From Nocardioidaceae bacterium (GTDB lineage: Bacteria; Actinomycetota; Actinomycetes; Propionibacteriales; Nocardioidaceae), in NCBI GenBank assembly GCA_018672315.1, contig CP076053.1:496001-560000 (forward strand): DNA of 64,000 nt, in the 5' to 3' direction. A model generated the notes under the pieces. The model was given only the letters and a program-made list of their open reading frames with translations. It was not told the origin of the DNA and ran no database searches. Positions 44,918 through 54,465 of this stretch are shown piece after piece. Numbering within the stretch: position 1 is the stretch's first letter; the number at the start of each line of letters is the position of its first letter. The translations under genes and the position numbers were made by a program.

Positions 44918-45969
44918 CAGGCGGCGCGGCTCGCGGTGATCCAGCGGGCCAGCAGGTCCGCGGCGGCTCCGTCGTCGAGGGACCTCTCGGCCCTGGCCAT
45001 GCCGTGCCGCAGCCGCTCCTCGACGTCCTGGGTCGCGGCCGACTCCTGATCGGCGGCGTGCACGGCGAGGGCGGCGCCGGCGTTGAGCACGACCGCGTCG
45101 CGTACGGGACCCCGCTCACCCGCCACGAGTCGGCGGACGACCTCGGCGTTGAAGGCGACGTCGTCGCCGCGGAGGTCCTCGGCGGTCGCGGGTGGCAGGC
45201 CGAGGCGGGCCGGGTCGACCACGGTCTCGCTCACCACACCGTCCTCGACGACCCACAGGCGTGACGTGGTGGTCGTGGTCAGCTCGTCGAGACCGTCGTC
45301 GCCGCGGAACACCCAGGCGTCGACGCCGCGGCGGGCCAGCACCCCGGCCATCACCGGCGCCATCGCCGCGTCCGCGCACCCGATCGCCTGGGCCGCCGGC
45401 TGCACCGGGTTGGCCAGGGGCCCCAGGAAGTTCATCGTCGTCGCGATGCCCAGCTCACGACGCGGGATCGCTGCGTGACGCATGGCCGGGTGGAACGCCG
45501 CGGCGAAGCAGAAGGTCATGCCGACCTCCGTCGCCAGCCGTCCCACGGCCGCGGCCGGCAGGTCGAGCCCGATGCCCAGGTGCTCGAGCACGTCCGCGGT
45601 GCCGGTCTTGGAGGAGGCGGAGCGGTTGCCGTGCTTCACGACCCGCGCGCCCGCGCCGGCGGCGACGATCGCGGCCATCGTGGAGATGTTCACCGACATC
45701 GAGCGGTCGCCGCCGGTGCCGACGACGTCGAGACAGCGCCCCGGCACCTCGAGCGGCACGCAGTGGCCCATCATCGCGGCGACGAGACCCTCGACCTCGG
45801 CGACGGTCTCGCCCTTGGCGCGCAGGGCCACGACGAAGCCCGCGATCTGCGAGGGGGTCGCGGCGCCGCCCAGCACCTGCTCCATCGCCCACGCCGTGCT
45901 CGCCCCGTCGAGCTCCTCGCCGGCGACGAGCCGCGAGAGCAGGTCGGGCCAGCTGTGGCCGGCTGCCAC
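44917..45969 (-). CDS. trpD: Anthranilate phosphoribosyltransferase
   Basis: The product is 350 aa, the usual length. It transfers phosphoribose from PRPP to anthranilate in tryptophan synthesis. The PRPP and metal motifs are intact: VVGTGGDRSMSVNISTMAA, VKHGNRSASSKTGTADVLEHLG, the RELGIATTMNFLGPLANP segment and the VFRGDDGLDELTTT block. GTG 45969 follows the receiver-like gene by 2 bp, so the two form an operon. This is the only tryptophan gene in the window, as in M. tuberculosis (Rv2192c). Confidence 0.96.
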   Translation of the reverse strand: MAAGHSWPDLLSRLVAGEELDGASTAWAMEQVLGGAATPSQIAGFVVALRAKGETVAEVEGLVAAMMGHCVPLEVPGRCLDVVGTGGDRSMSVNISTMAAIVAAGAGARVVKHGNRSASSKTGTADVLEHLGIGLDLPAAAVGRLATEVGMTFCFAAAFHPAMRHAAIPRRELGIATTMNFLGPLANPVQPAAQAIGCADAAMAPVMAGVLARRGVDAWVFRGDDGLDELTTTTTSRLWVVEDGVVSETVVDPARLGLPPATAEDLRGDDVAFNAEVVRRLVAGERGPVRDAVVLNAGAALAVHAADQESAATQDVEERLRHGMARAERSLDDGAAADLLARWITASRAA

Positions 45970-45971
45970 GG

Positions 45972-46394
45972 TCAGCGCGCCGTCGGCCTGCCGCGCGCGT
46001 CGCCGGCCTCGGCGGGCAGCAGCAGGCGTACGACGGCGTCGGTGAGCTGGACCGGGTCGATCGGGTGCGCGACGGCGCCGTCGGCTCGCGACCAGGTGGC
46101 GAGCCAGGCGTCCTGCGGTCGACCGAGCAGCACCAGCAGCGGCGGGCAGCGGAAGATCTCGTCCTTCAGCTGCTTCGCGACCCCCATGCCGCCGGTCGGG
46201 GCGGCCTCACCGTCGAGGATCGCGAGGTCGATCGACCCGCCGTCCATGTGCTGGAGCACCTTGGGCTCGGTCGCCACCTCGACGAACTCGAGCTCCGGCA
46301 GGTCGGGGTGGGGTCGCTTGCCGAGGGAGAGCACGACGTCCTCGCGGACGGTCATGTCGTCGCTGTAGACCAGGATGCGCAGCGCTCTACTCAC
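45972..46394 (-). CDS. Atypical response-regulator receiver-like protein
   Basis: The product is 140 aa. The fold pattern of a receiver domain is visible: RILVYSDDMTVREDVV with the acidic pair near residue 12, the putative phospho-Asp in DLAILDGEAAPTGG, and a C-terminal VAHPIDPVQLTDAVVRLL. The conserved Lys before Pro is His here, and the Thr/Ser after the fourth strand is Gly (VLLGRPQD). It may not be switched by phosphorylation in the usual way. There is no output domain. GTG 46394 has TAGCAT 7 nt upstream. It is co-transcribed with trpD. Confidence 0.82.
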   Translation of the reverse strand: MSRALRILVYSDDMTVREDVVLSLGKRPHPDLPELEFVEVATEPKVLQHMDGGSIDLAILDGEAAPTGGMGVAKQLKDEIFRCPPLLVLLGRPQDAWLATWSRADGAVAHPIDPVQLTDAVVRLLLPAEAGDARGRPTAR

Positions 46395-46401
46395 CCGCGG
46401 G

Positions 46402-46407
46402 ATGCTA
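46402..46407 (-). promoter_or_regulatory. -10 element (TAGCAT) for the leaderless receiver-trpD transcript
   Basis: TAGCAT on the minus strand lies 7 nt before GTG 46394. Confidence 0.5.
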
Positions 46408-46412
46408 CCGGG

Positions 46413-47399
46413 CTACCCCGCTCCCGGTCCCGGCCCCCGCGCCGCGGCGGCCTCGCGGCGTTCGATCCGGTCCAGCCGACGGTCCTCGCGGCGGGCCTCG
46501 GCCATGGACGACCGCACCCACTGGGTGAAGAAGACGGCGAACAGCAGCAGTGCCACCAGGTCGCCCGACCCCCACAGCAGGGCGCCGGCGAAGCGCTGGT
46601 CGTCGTACGCGTCGGGCAGCCACGCCATCGGGAGCGTCGGGTAGTACTGCCCCGCGACGAGCGTCGACTGACCCATGATCGTCACGCCGAGGAAGGCGTG
46701 GAACGGCAGCGTCAGGAAGATGAGCAGCAGGCGCAGGGGGTACGACACCCGTCCCGGCACCGGGTCCAGGCCCAGCAGCGGCCAGAAGAACAGCGAGCCG
46801 ACCACCACGAGGTGGATGTGCATCAGCTCGTGGACCAGCACCGAGTGCAGCGTCGCGTCGTACCAGCCGGTGAAGTAGAGCGCCCAGGGGCTCAGCACGT
46901 ACAGCGCGAAGACCAGGGGCGGGAAGGACAGCACCTTCACGACCCGCGAGTGCAGCACCGTGAGCAGGAGCCGCCGCGGTGAGGGCGGCAGCGTCCGCAG
47001 CGCCAGCGTGACCGGCGCCCCGAGCGCGAGGAAGATCGGCACGGCCATCGACAGGATCATGTGCTGGATCATGTGGACGCTCAGCAGCGTGGTGTCGTAC
47101 GTCGCCAGGCTCGACATCGTCGCCACGACGAACAGGCCGAGTCCGCCGAGGACGAAGGCGGCGCTGCGGCCCAGCGGCCACCGGTCCCCGCGAGCGCGCA
47201 GCCGGCGTACGCCCAGGAGGTAGAGGCCGCCGACCAGGGCGACCCCCAGCACGACCCAGGGCTCGACGGTCCACCCCGTCAGCCAGCGCGCACCCTCCAG
47301 CGGGGGCAGCGGGGCGAGGTCGTCGCCGGGGTGCAGCCGCGGACCCAGCGCGAGGCCGCGCGCAGGGCCGGTTGCGAGGCTTGTCACGACGTCGAGCAC
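46413..47399 (-). CDS. ctaG: Cytochrome c oxidase assembly protein, Caa3-type CtaG
   Basis: The product is 328 aa with about seven helices. Membrane His residues typical of the caa3_CtaG family are present: SVHMIQHMILSMAVPIF, HELMHIHLVVVGSLFFWP and LPFHAFLGVTIMGQ. The family helps insert copper into the oxidase; it is unrelated to the Cox11-type CtaG. It is divergent from ctaE, which fits an assembly role for the aa3 oxidase encoded around it. The start is GTG 47399 with TACCCT 6 nt upstream. The C-terminus is charged and Ala/Gly-rich. Confidence 0.92.
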   Translation of the reverse strand: MLDVVTSLATGPARGLALGPRLHPGDDLAPLPPLEGARWLTGWTVEPWVVLGVALVGGLYLLGVRRLRARGDRWPLGRSAAFVLGGLGLFVVATMSSLATYDTTLLSVHMIQHMILSMAVPIFLALGAPVTLALRTLPPSPRRLLLTVLHSRVVKVLSFPPLVFALYVLSPWALYFTGWYDATLHSVLVHELMHIHLVVVGSLFFWPLLGLDPVPGRVSYPLRLLLIFLTLPFHAFLGVTIMGQSTLVAGQYYPTLPMAWLPDAYDDQRFAGALLWGSGDLVALLLFAVFFTQWVRSSMAEARREDRRLDRIERREAAAARGPGPGAG

Positions 47400-47405
47400 G
47401 GTCCC

Positions 47406-47411
47406 AGGGTA
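47406..47411 (-). promoter_or_regulatory. -10 element (TACCCT) for leaderless ctaG
   Basis: TACCCT on the minus strand lies 6 nt before GTG 47399. Confidence 0.45.
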
Positions 47412-47520
47412 GGCACGAGGGCAGCCGTCACCCGAGTGCGTCGGGGGTCGTGTGGGCGATGACTCAGTGCCGATCCCGACTGCGGCGCCGGGTGGGCGTG
47501 CGTCTGGTCCTCAGCCACGT

Positions 47521-47526
47521 CATACT
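47521..47526 (+). promoter_or_regulatory. -10 element (CATACT) for leaderless ctaE-qcrCAB transcript
   Basis: CATACT lies 6 nt before GTG 47533 and differs from TAnnnT at the first base. It is the best candidate in the 133-bp divergent gap for the respiratory operon. Confidence 0.4.
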
Positions 47527-47532
47527 GAGCGT

Positions 47533-48174
47533 GTGGCGACTGCACAGGCTTCCCTTCCGGCATCCAGGCTCCACGGTCAGCACGACCGTCCGAGCATGGT
47601 CAGCGTGGGCACCATCATCTGGCTGTCCAGCGAGCTGATGTTCTTCGCGGCCCTGTTCGCTGCCTACTTCACGGTGCGCTCGGTCTCCCCCGAGCTGTGG
47701 GCCGCGGAGACCCAGGCGCTGAACATCCCGTTCTCCACCACGAACACCGCGATCCTGGTCGCCTCCTCGCTCACCTGTCAGCTGGGCGTCTTCGCCGCCG
47801 AGCGCGGCCAGGTCGGCCGCTCCGGCGGGATGCTCCAGATGGGCAAGTGGGGACTGCGCGAGTGGTTCGTGCTGACCTACCTGATGGGCTCGGTCTTCGT
47901 CGCCGGTCAGGCCTTCGAGTACGCCGAGCTGGTGCACGAGGGGCTGACCATCCAGGCCTCCGCGTACGGCTCGCTCTTCTACCTCGCCACGGGCTTCCAC
48001 GGCATCCACGTGATCGGTGGTCTGGTCGCCTTCCTCTTCGTGCTGGGGCGCACCGTCCTGGCCAAGAAGTTCACCCATGAACAGATCGTGAGTGCCGTCG
48101 TAGTCTCGTACTACTGGCACTTCGTCGACGTCGTGTGGATCGCACTGTTCGCCGCGGTCTACGTCATCCAATAA
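47533..48174 (+). CDS. ctaE: Cytochrome c oxidase subunit III
   Basis: The product is 213 aa. GTG 47533 was chosen because the following sequence aligns with the start of the M. tuberculosis protein ([20 protein letters not shown], then [20 protein letters not shown]); a longer frame exists upstream. Five helices are evident, with the family motifs [27 protein letters not shown] and [15 protein letters not shown]. Subunit III stabilises the aa3 oxidase core. It opens the ctaE-qcrC-qcrA-qcrB operon, the standard actinobacterial arrangement for the bc1-aa3 supercomplex. Confidence 0.96.
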   Translation: MATAQASLPASRLHGQHDRPSMVSVGTIIWLSSELMFFAALFAAYFTVRSVSPELWAAETQALNIPFSTTNTAILVASSLTCQLGVFAAERGQVGRSGGMLQMGKWGLREWFVLTYLMGSVFVAGQAFEYAELVHEGLTIQASAYGSLFYLATGFHGIHVIGGLVAFLFVLGRTVLAKKFTHEQIVSAVVVSYYWHFVDVVWIALFAAVYVIQ

Positions 48175-48229
48175 GAGCCGCGCTGCAGCAACCGGCGCCC
48201 CGGACCTCCCCACGCAAAGGATCTCCGCA

Positions 48230-49111
48230 GTGCGACTTCTCGCAACCCGCATCTCCGGCTGCCTCTCCCGCCGCCGTCGCAGCCCGCTGGCCGGGCTGGC
48301 CGTCCTGCTCGCCGGCCTGGTGATGGCAGGCGCCGGCGCCTCGTTCGTGATGCCCGCCGAGGCCACGGAGGGCACCGTCGACACCGAGCTGATCGAGCAG
48401 GGGCGTGAGCTGTATCTGTACGGCTGCTCCTTCTGCCACGGGCAGAACGGCGAAGGCGTCCTCGAGCAGGCATCCGGCAACAACTACGGTCCGCCGCTGG
48501 TCGGCGTCGGTGCCGCCGCAGTCGACTTCCAGGTCGGCACCGGTCGCATGCCGATGGCCCAGCCGGGCGTGCAGGCACCGCGCAAGCAGACGATCTACAC
48601 CGATCAGGAGACGCGCGCCCTGGCCGCCTACGTCGCCTCGCTCGGCCCCGGTCCGGCCATCCCGACCGAGGAGATGTACGACCCCAACACGATCCCCGAG
48701 GCCGAGCGCGAGGAGGCCATCGTCCGCGGTGGCGAGTTCTTCCGCACCAACTGCACCGCCTGCCACAACTTCGCGGGCAGCGGCGGTGCGCTCCCCGAGG
48801 GCAAGTACGCCCCCTCGCTCGTCGGCGTCGAGCCCGTCCACATCTACGAGGCCCTGGTCACCGGCCCGCAGCAGATGCCCGTCTTCTCCGACGCGGTGAT
48901 CACCCCGGAGCAGAAGAAGGACATCATCGCCTACCTGAAGTACACCGACGAGATGCCGTCCTACGGCGGCTTCGGTCTCGGCTCGTACGGTCCGGTCGCC
49001 GACGGCTTCGCCGCCTGGGTCGTGGGCATCGGCGGCCTGGTCGCCTTCTGCGTGTGGATCGCCTCGCACACCGCCCGCACCAACCGCAAGAAGAAGGAGG
49101 AGCAGGCGTGA
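48230..49111 (+). CDS. qcrC: Diheme cytochrome c subunit of the bc1 complex
   Basis: The product is 293 aa. GTG 48230 follows AGGA. An N-terminal hydrophobic segment acts as signal or anchor, and a C-terminal helix (AAWVVGIGGLVAFCVWIAS) anchors the protein in the membrane. Two CxxCH heme sites are present: YGCSFCHGQNGEG and TNCTACHNFAG, with the Met-containing segments TGRMPMAQPG and GPQQMPVFSD likely giving axial ligands. The diheme protein replaces a separate cytochrome c and passes electrons directly to the CuA site of CtaC. It overlaps qcrA by GTGA. Confidence 0.97.
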   Translation: MRLLATRISGCLSRRRRSPLAGLAVLLAGLVMAGAGASFVMPAEATEGTVDTELIEQGRELYLYGCSFCHGQNGEGVLEQASGNNYGPPLVGVGAAAVDFQVGTGRMPMAQPGVQAPRKQTIYTDQETRALAAYVASLGPGPAIPTEEMYDPNTIPEAEREEAIVRGGEFFRTNCTACHNFAGSGGALPEGKYAPSLVGVEPVHIYEALVTGPQQMPVFSDAVITPEQKKDIIAYLKYTDEMPSYGGFGLGSYGPVADGFAAWVVGIGGLVAFCVWIASHTARTNRKKKEEQA

Positions 49112-50154
49112 CCCTCTCTCACCCGGAGGACCCGAACCCGAATCCTCCCGCCCAGTCCGCGGTCGACGACCCGGGTCTGCCGGCGCACACCTGGCGACCC
49201 ACCGACGTCGACGAGGACGCCGCCCGCCGTGCGGAGCGTCAGGTCGCCACGATGTTCGGCCTGTCCACGGTGTTCACCGTGCTCTTCGTCTTCTCCTACT
49301 TCTTCTTCGACATCGGCGAAGACCTCGACGTCGTCCTCGGCTTCAACGCCTCGAACCTCTTCCTCGGCATCTGCCTGGGCATGGCGCTCCTCCTCATCGG
49401 CGCCGGCGCGGTGCAGTGGTCGCGCAAGCTGATGGCCGACGCCGAGATCGTCGAGATGCGTCACCCCGCACGGTCCTCCGACGCGGACCGCGAGGAGACC
49501 GTGGGCAAGCTCAACACCGGCATCGAGGAGTCCGGCATCGGCCGCCGCCCCTTGATCCGCAACTCCCTGCTCGGCGCTCTCGGTGCGCTGGGTCTGCCCG
49601 CGGTCGTGCTGCTGCGCGACCTGGGCCCGTTGCCCGGCGACAAGCTCGAGCAGACGGTGTGGCGGCGGGGCATGCGTCTGGTCAACGACATCTCCGGCAT
49701 GCCGCTCACGCCCAGCGACATCGAGATCGGCCAGCTCGTCAACGGTGAGCCCGCGGTCTTCTTCGCCGAGGGGCCCGACGGCGAGAAGCTCTACCACGGT
49801 GCGGAGCTGCTGCAGGCGAAGGCCAAGGCGGCGATCGTCATCGTGCGCATGGACCCGACCGAGATCACCCCCGCTCCCGGGCGCGAGAACTGGGGCGTCG
49901 ACGGCATCCTGTGCTACTCGAAGATCTGCACCCACGTGGGCTGCCCGATCTCGCTGTGGGAGCAGCAGACCCACAACCTCTTGTGCCCCTGCCACCAGTC
50001 GACCTTCGACCTCGCCGACAACGGCCGGGTCGTCTTCGGACCCGCTGCCCGCGCCGTGCCGCAGCTGCCGATCACCGTCGACGAGCAGGGCTACCTCGTC
50101 GCGCAGAGCGACTTCCTGGAGCCTGTAGGACCCTCTTACTGGGAAAGGGGCTGA
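49108..50154 (+). CDS. qcrA: Rieske iron-sulfur subunit of the bc1 complex
   Basis: The product is 348 aa, with the long actinobacterial N-terminal extension. GTG 49108 overlaps the qcrC stop by 4 bp. Three helices precede the Rieske head: two at about 48-70 and 82-103, and one near 150-165. The [2Fe-2S] ligands are in KICTHVGCPISLWE and LLCPCHQSTFD, followed by GPAARAVPQLPI. The protein moves electrons from quinol to cytochrome c1. QcrB follows after 6 bp. Confidence 0.97.
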   Translation: MTLSHPEDPNPNPPAQSAVDDPGLPAHTWRPTDVDEDAARRAERQVATMFGLSTVFTVLFVFSYFFFDIGEDLDVVLGFNASNLFLGICLGMALLLIGAGAVQWSRKLMADAEIVEMRHPARSSDADREETVGKLNTGIEESGIGRRPLIRNSLLGALGALGLPAVVLLRDLGPLPGDKLEQTVWRRGMRLVNDISGMPLTPSDIEIGQLVNGEPAVFFAEGPDGEKLYHGAELLQAKAKAAIVIVRMDPTEITPAPGRENWGVDGILCYSKICTHVGCPISLWEQQTHNLLCPCHQSTFDLADNGRVVFGPAARAVPQLPITVDEQGYLVAQSDFLEPVGPSYWERG

Positions 50155-50160
50155 TCCGTC

Positions 50161-51903
50161 ATGTCGACGACAGCCGCGAACACCAACGGACGCGAAGCAG
50201 CCGCGGTCCAGAAGTCCACGCCGACCGGCAAGGCGGCCAACTGGGCCGACGAGCGTCTCGGCCTCGGCACCCTCGGCAAGAAGCAGCTCCGCAAGGTCTT
50301 CCCGGACCACTGGTCCTTCATGCTGGGCGAGATCGCCCTGTGGAGCTTCGTCATCCTGCTCCTCACCGGCACGTTCCTGACGCTGTGGTACAGGCCGTCG
50401 ATGACCGAGGTCGTCTACGACGGCTCGTACGCGCCGCTCCGCGGTCTGGAGATGTCCGAGGCGTTCGCGTCCACGCTCAACATCTCCTTCGACATCCGCG
50501 GTGGTCTGCTCGTGCGGCAGATCCACCACTGGGCGGCGCACCTGTTCATCGCCGGGATGTTCGTGCACATGATGCGCGTCTACCTGACGGGCGCGTTCCG
50601 CAAACCGCGTGAGCTCAACTGGGTCATCGGCATGCTGCTGATGCTGCTCGGCATCCTCGAGGGCTTCACCGGCTACTCGCTGCCCGACGACCTGCTCTCC
50701 GGCACCGGCATCCGCGCCGCCGACGGCTTCGTGAAGTCGATCCCGGTGATCGGCACGTACGGCTCGTTCTTCCTCTTCGACGGCGAGTTCCCGGGCGACG
50801 CGATCATCTCGCGGCTCTACACCGCCCACGTGCTGCTGCTGCCGGCGCTGCTGGTCGGTCTGATCTCGGCCCACATGCTGCTGCTGGTCTTCCACAAGCA
50901 CACGCAGTGGCCTGGCCCGGGCCGCACCAACGACAACGTGGTCGGCTTCCCGCTGCTCCCCGTCTACATGGCCAAGGCCGGTGGCTTCTTCTTCATCGTC
51001 TTCGGCTTCACGGCCCTGATGAGCGCCATCATCGAGCTCAACCCGATCTGGCGGTACGGGCCGTACAACCCGGCCGAGGTGACCGCCGGCTCCCAGCCGG
51101 ACTGGTACATGGGCTGGCCGGACGGCGCGCTGCGGATCATGCCCGGCATCGAGACCGAGCTGTTCGGCTACACGCTGAGCTGGAACATCTTCCTGCCGAT
51201 CATCGTGCTGCCCGGCATCGTGTTCGCGGCCGTCCTGATGCTGCCGTTCATCGAGCAGTGGATCACCAAGGACAACCGTGAGCACCACCTGCTGCAGCGG
51301 CCGCGCAACAACCCGACGCGCACCGCGCTGCTGGTCGCCTTCATGGCCTTCTACGGCATCCTGTGGATGGCGGGCGGCAACGACATCGTCGCGGTCATCT
51401 TCGGCCTGTCGATCAACGAGATCACCTACTTCAACCGGGTCGCGGTGTTCGTCCTGCCGCTGATCGCCTTCTGGATCACCCGGCGCTGGTGCATCGCGCT
51501 GCAGCGTGCCGACGAGGAGAAGCTGCTGCACGGCTACGAGTCCGGCGTCATCATGCGGTCCTCGGAGGGCGCCTACAGCGAGCGGCACCTCCCGATCGGC
51601 CTGGAGTCGGCCTACACCCTCACGGCCCGCGAGCAGGACCTCGGCAAGATCTACAGCGCCGAGGCCGTGGAGGACGAGAACGGGACGCGTGCTCCCCTCT
51701 CCCCCGCCCAGAAGCTGCGGGAGCGTCTCTCGGTCTACTGGTACGCCGACAACGTGCAGCCCCCCACGCGCGCCGAGCTCGAGGAGGCGCAGGAGCACCT
51801 GCGTCACGAGCTCGAGGGCGGCCACGACGACGAGAGCGAGACACGTCAGCTGTCGGGCTCGTCCTCGGAGCAGTCGGTGCCGGTCAAGAAGAAGAAGAAC
51901 TGA
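50161..51903 (+). CDS. qcrB: Cytochrome b subunit of the bc1 complex
   Basis: The product is 580 aa, longer than mitochondrial cytochrome b because of a charged C-terminal tail of about 130 residues. Heme-b ligands are in QIHHWAAHLFIAGMFVHMMR and in the later HVLLLPALLVGLISAHMLLL region. The quinol-site PEWY motif reads PDWYMGWPDG. It oxidises menaquinol. The protein is the homologue of the M. tuberculosis target of imidazopyridine inhibitors, a known family fact. It ends the operon before a strong hairpin. Confidence 0.97.
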   Translation: MSTTAANTNGREAAAVQKSTPTGKAANWADERLGLGTLGKKQLRKVFPDHWSFMLGEIALWSFVILLLTGTFLTLWYRPSMTEVVYDGSYAPLRGLEMSEAFASTLNISFDIRGGLLVRQIHHWAAHLFIAGMFVHMMRVYLTGAFRKPRELNWVIGMLLMLLGILEGFTGYSLPDDLLSGTGIRAADGFVKSIPVIGTYGSFFLFDGEFPGDAIISRLYTAHVLLLPALLVGLISAHMLLLVFHKHTQWPGPGRTNDNVVGFPLLPVYMAKAGGFFFIVFGFTALMSAIIELNPIWRYGPYNPAEVTAGSQPDWYMGWPDGALRIMPGIETELFGYTLSWNIFLPIIVLPGIVFAAVLMLPFIEQWITKDNREHHLLQRPRNNPTRTALLVAFMAFYGILWMAGGNDIVAVIFGLSINEITYFNRVAVFVLPLIAFWITRRWCIALQRADEEKLLHGYESGVIMRSSEGAYSERHLPIGLESAYTLTAREQDLGKIYSAEAVEDENGTRAPLSPAQKLRERLSVYWYADNVQPPTRAELEEAQEHLRHELEGGHDDESETRQLSGSSSEQSVPVKKKKN

Positions 51904-51915
51904 CCGGCTGAGACC

Positions 51916-51959
51916 ACGCACGAGAGCCCCCGGGGGAATCCCCGGGGGCTCTCGTGCGT
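51916..51959 (+). terminator. Strong hairpin terminator after qcrB
   Basis: A perfect 20-bp stem (left arm 51916-51935, loop gaat, right arm 51940-51959) begins 13 bp after the qcrB stop. There is no T-tract, which is common in actinobacteria. It separates the respiratory operon from katG. Confidence 0.85.
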
Positions 51960-52047
51960 CCAGGGAGGCATGGCCAGACCCCTGGGGGGCTAAAGGATGG
52001 GGGGTGCCGGGGAGTCGGTGCCGAGCGATCCGACCGGGAGGAAGACC

Positions 52048-54306
52048 ATGACTGCGTACGAGGACTACACCGAGGTGCTCGAAGGGAAGTGCCCCTTCGG
52101 TGGCAACAACGTCGGTGGCGCGTACACCTCCAAGCCGACGCTGTCGGACTGGTACCCCGACCGGCTGCGCGTCGAGCAGCTGCACACGGACGGCGCCGTG
52201 GCGAACCCGCTGCGCGACTTCGACTACGAGGCCGCCTTCAACGCGATCGACCTCGAGGAGCTGAAGGGCGAGATCAAGCAGTTCCTCACCACCTCGGTCG
52301 ACTGGTGGCCCAGCGACTACGGCAACTACGGCCCCCAGATGATCCGCATGGCCTGGCACTCGGCCGGCACGTACCGCATCGCCGACGGCCGCGGCGGCGC
52401 CGGGCAGGCGCTGCAGCGCTTCGCCCCCGTCAGCTCCTGGTGGGACAACGGCAACACCGACAAGTCGCGGCGGCTGCTGTGGCCCATCAAGAAGAAGTAC
52501 GGCAACGCGCTCTCCTGGGCCGACCTCATGATCCTCACCGGCAACTGCGCCCTGGAGATCATGGGCTTCCCCACCACCGGCTTCGCCGGCGGACGACGTG
52601 ACGCGTGGGAGGCCGACGACGCGACGTACTGGGGTGCGGAGTGGATCGAGAACTCCAACCCCGAGTCCTTCGACGCCATGGTGATGCGCAGCCGCCGCTG
52701 GAACGGCGAGCCCGGCGACGCCGACTACGAGCTCGAGCAGCCTCTCGCCGCGTCGCACCAGGCGCTGATCTACGTCAACCCCGAGGGCCCGAACGAGAAC
52801 GGCAACCCCCAGGACTCCGCGATCGACATCCGCATCACCTTCGGTCGCATGGCGATGAACGACGAGGAGACCGTCGCGCTCATCGCGGGCGGGCACGCCT
52901 TCGGCAAGAGCCACGGCAAGGTCGCGGCCGACAAGATCGGCCCGCCGCCGGAGATCGCCCCCATGGAGGACATGGGCCTGGGGTGGAACAACCCCGAGGG
53001 CAAGGGCTTCGCCGAGTACACGATGACCAACGGCATCGAGGGCGCCTGGACGCCGAACCCCACGCAGTGGGACAACGACTACCTCACGAACCTCTTCAGG
53101 TACGACTGGGAGAAGATCGAGAACCCCGTGACCGGCGCCACCCAGTGGAAGCCGAAGGACCCCGATGCGCCGAAGACGCCCGACGCGCACATCGACGGCA
53201 AGATGGACGAGCTCATGATGATGACCTCGGACATCGCGCTGAAGGTCGACCCGGTCTACCGCGAGATCTGCGAGAAGTTCCTCGGCGACTTCGACTACTT
53301 CACCAAGGCCTTCTCGGAGGCCTGGTACAAGTTGACCCACCGCGACATGGGTCCGAAGTCGCGCTACCTGGGTCCCGAGGTCTCCGAGAAGGACTTCCTG
53401 TGGCAGGACCCGCTGCCGCAGCACGAGGGCCCCGTGGTCGGTGACAGCGAGATCGCCGAGCTGAAGCAGACGATCCTGGACTCCGGACTGAGCGTCTCGG
53501 ACCTGGCGTACACCGCGTTCTCCTCGGCGGCGACCTACCGCGACTCCGACAAGCGCGGCGGCGCCAACGGCGCCCGCATCGCGTTGGAGCCCCAGAAGAA
53601 CTGGAAGGTCAACGTCCGCACCGGCGACGTGATCGACAAGCTCACCGAGATCAAGGACGCCACCTCGGCGAACGTCAGCCTCGCCGACCTCATCGTCCTC
53701 GGCGGCTGCGTCGCGGTCGAGAAGGCGGCGAAGGACGCCGGCGTCGAGGTGTCGGTGCCGTTCACGCCGGGTCGGGTCGATGCCCTCCAGGACCAGACGG
53801 ACCCCGAGCAGCACGAGTGGCTCGCCCCCGTGGTCGACGGCTTCCGCAACTACATCATCCCGGACTTCTCCGAGGTCTCGCACGTGGCGCCGGAGCAGAT
53901 GTTCCTCGACGGCGCGGCCCTGAAGAGCCTCTCGGCGCCGGAGTGGGTCGCCCTCACCGGCGGTCTGCGCGTGCTGGGCTGCAACCACGACGAGTCCAGC
54001 GTCGGCGTCTTCACCGACCGCGTCGGGGTCCTGTCGACGGACTTCTTCGACGCCGTCACCACGACGGAGCTGGAGTGGAAGAAGGTCAACGAGGCGGGCA
54101 CGACCTTCACCGGTCACCACCGCGAGACGGGCGAGAAGGTGTACGACGCCTCGCGCAACGACCTGCTCTTCGGCTCCAACCAGCAGCTGCGCGCCGTCGC
54201 CGAGGTGTACGCCGCCTCCGACGGTCACGAGCGCTTCGTGCACGACTTCGTGGCCGTGTGGGACAAGGTCATGATGCTCGACCGCTACGACGTCAAGAAG
54301 GGCTGA
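52048..54306 (+). CDS. katG: Bifunctional catalase-peroxidase
   Basis: The product is 752 aa from ATG 52048 with GGGAGGA 5 nt upstream. The N-terminal heme domain keeps Arg100, Trp103 and His104 ([11 protein letters not shown]), Tyr242 and Met268 of the Met-Tyr-Trp adduct, and the proximal His283 ([12 protein letters not shown]). The C-terminal duplicate domain is complete. It breaks down hydrogen peroxide. Residue 328, 45 residues after the proximal His, is Asn (TNGIEGAW), where most KatG proteins, including the M. tuberculosis one (Ser315), carry Ser. No furA regulator lies upstream, unlike the mycobacterial arrangement. Confidence 0.97.
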   Translation: MTAYEDYTEVLEGKCPFGGNNVGGAYTSKPTLSDWYPDRLRVEQLHTDGAVANPLRDFDYEAAFNAIDLEELKGEIKQFLTTSVDWWPSDYGNYGPQMIRMAWHSAGTYRIADGRGGAGQALQRFAPVSSWWDNGNTDKSRRLLWPIKKKYGNALSWADLMILTGNCALEIMGFPTTGFAGGRRDAWEADDATYWGAEWIENSNPESFDAMVMRSRRWNGEPGDADYELEQPLAASHQALIYVNPEGPNENGNPQDSAIDIRITFGRMAMNDEETVALIAGGHAFGKSHGKVAADKIGPPPEIAPMEDMGLGWNNPEGKGFAEYTMTNGIEGAWTPNPTQWDNDYLTNLFRYDWEKIENPVTGATQWKPKDPDAPKTPDAHIDGKMDELMMMTSDIALKVDPVYREICEKFLGDFDYFTKAFSEAWYKLTHRDMGPKSRYLGPEVSEKDFLWQDPLPQHEGPVVGDSEIAELKQTILDSGLSVSDLAYTAFSSAATYRDSDKRGGANGARIALEPQKNWKVNVRTGDVIDKLTEIKDATSANVSLADLIVLGGCVAVEKAAKDAGVEVSVPFTPGRVDALQDQTDPEQHEWLAPVVDGFRNYIIPDFSEVSHVAPEQMFLDGAALKSLSAPEWVALTGGLRVLGCNHDESSVGVFTDRVGVLSTDFFDAVTTTELEWKKVNEAGTTFTGHHRETGEKVYDASRNDLLFGSNQQLRAVAEVYAASDGHERFVHDFVAVWDKVMMLDRYDVKKG

Positions 54307-54326
54307 CTCCAGCGTCCTCGCGACGC

Positions 54327-54354
54327 AGGGCCCCGGGCAGCCGCCCGGGGCCCT
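54327..54354 (+). terminator. Hairpin terminator after katG
   Basis: A perfect 12-bp stem with a 4-nt loop (agcc) begins 20 bp after the katG stop and is followed by ttcgtgcgtg. Confidence 0.8.
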
Positions 54355-54465
54355 TCGTGCGTGTTAAAGCCTCCCCCGCGTCGGGGCCCGTGCGCTACAC
54401 GGCGCCTCTGCCTTCGCTCTGTATTCCTGAGGTGGCGACCTCGACCGAGATGAGATGGTTGCGAC

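Noticed and set aside
51960-52047. furA-type regulator gene before katG
   Set aside because: Only 88 bp separate the qcrB terminator from katG; no reading frame fits.
48961-54243. Very long minus-strand reading frame (over 1700 codons) opposite qcrA-qcrB-katG
   Set aside because: It is a high-GC antisense shadow: it runs across several well-supported plus-strand genes, a terminator and katG, and its translation is low-complexity His/Arg/Asp/Val-rich sequence.
54307-54465. tRNA or small RNA gene after katG
   Set aside because: Only a terminator hairpin and a short lower-GC leader are present; no cloverleaf could be built.
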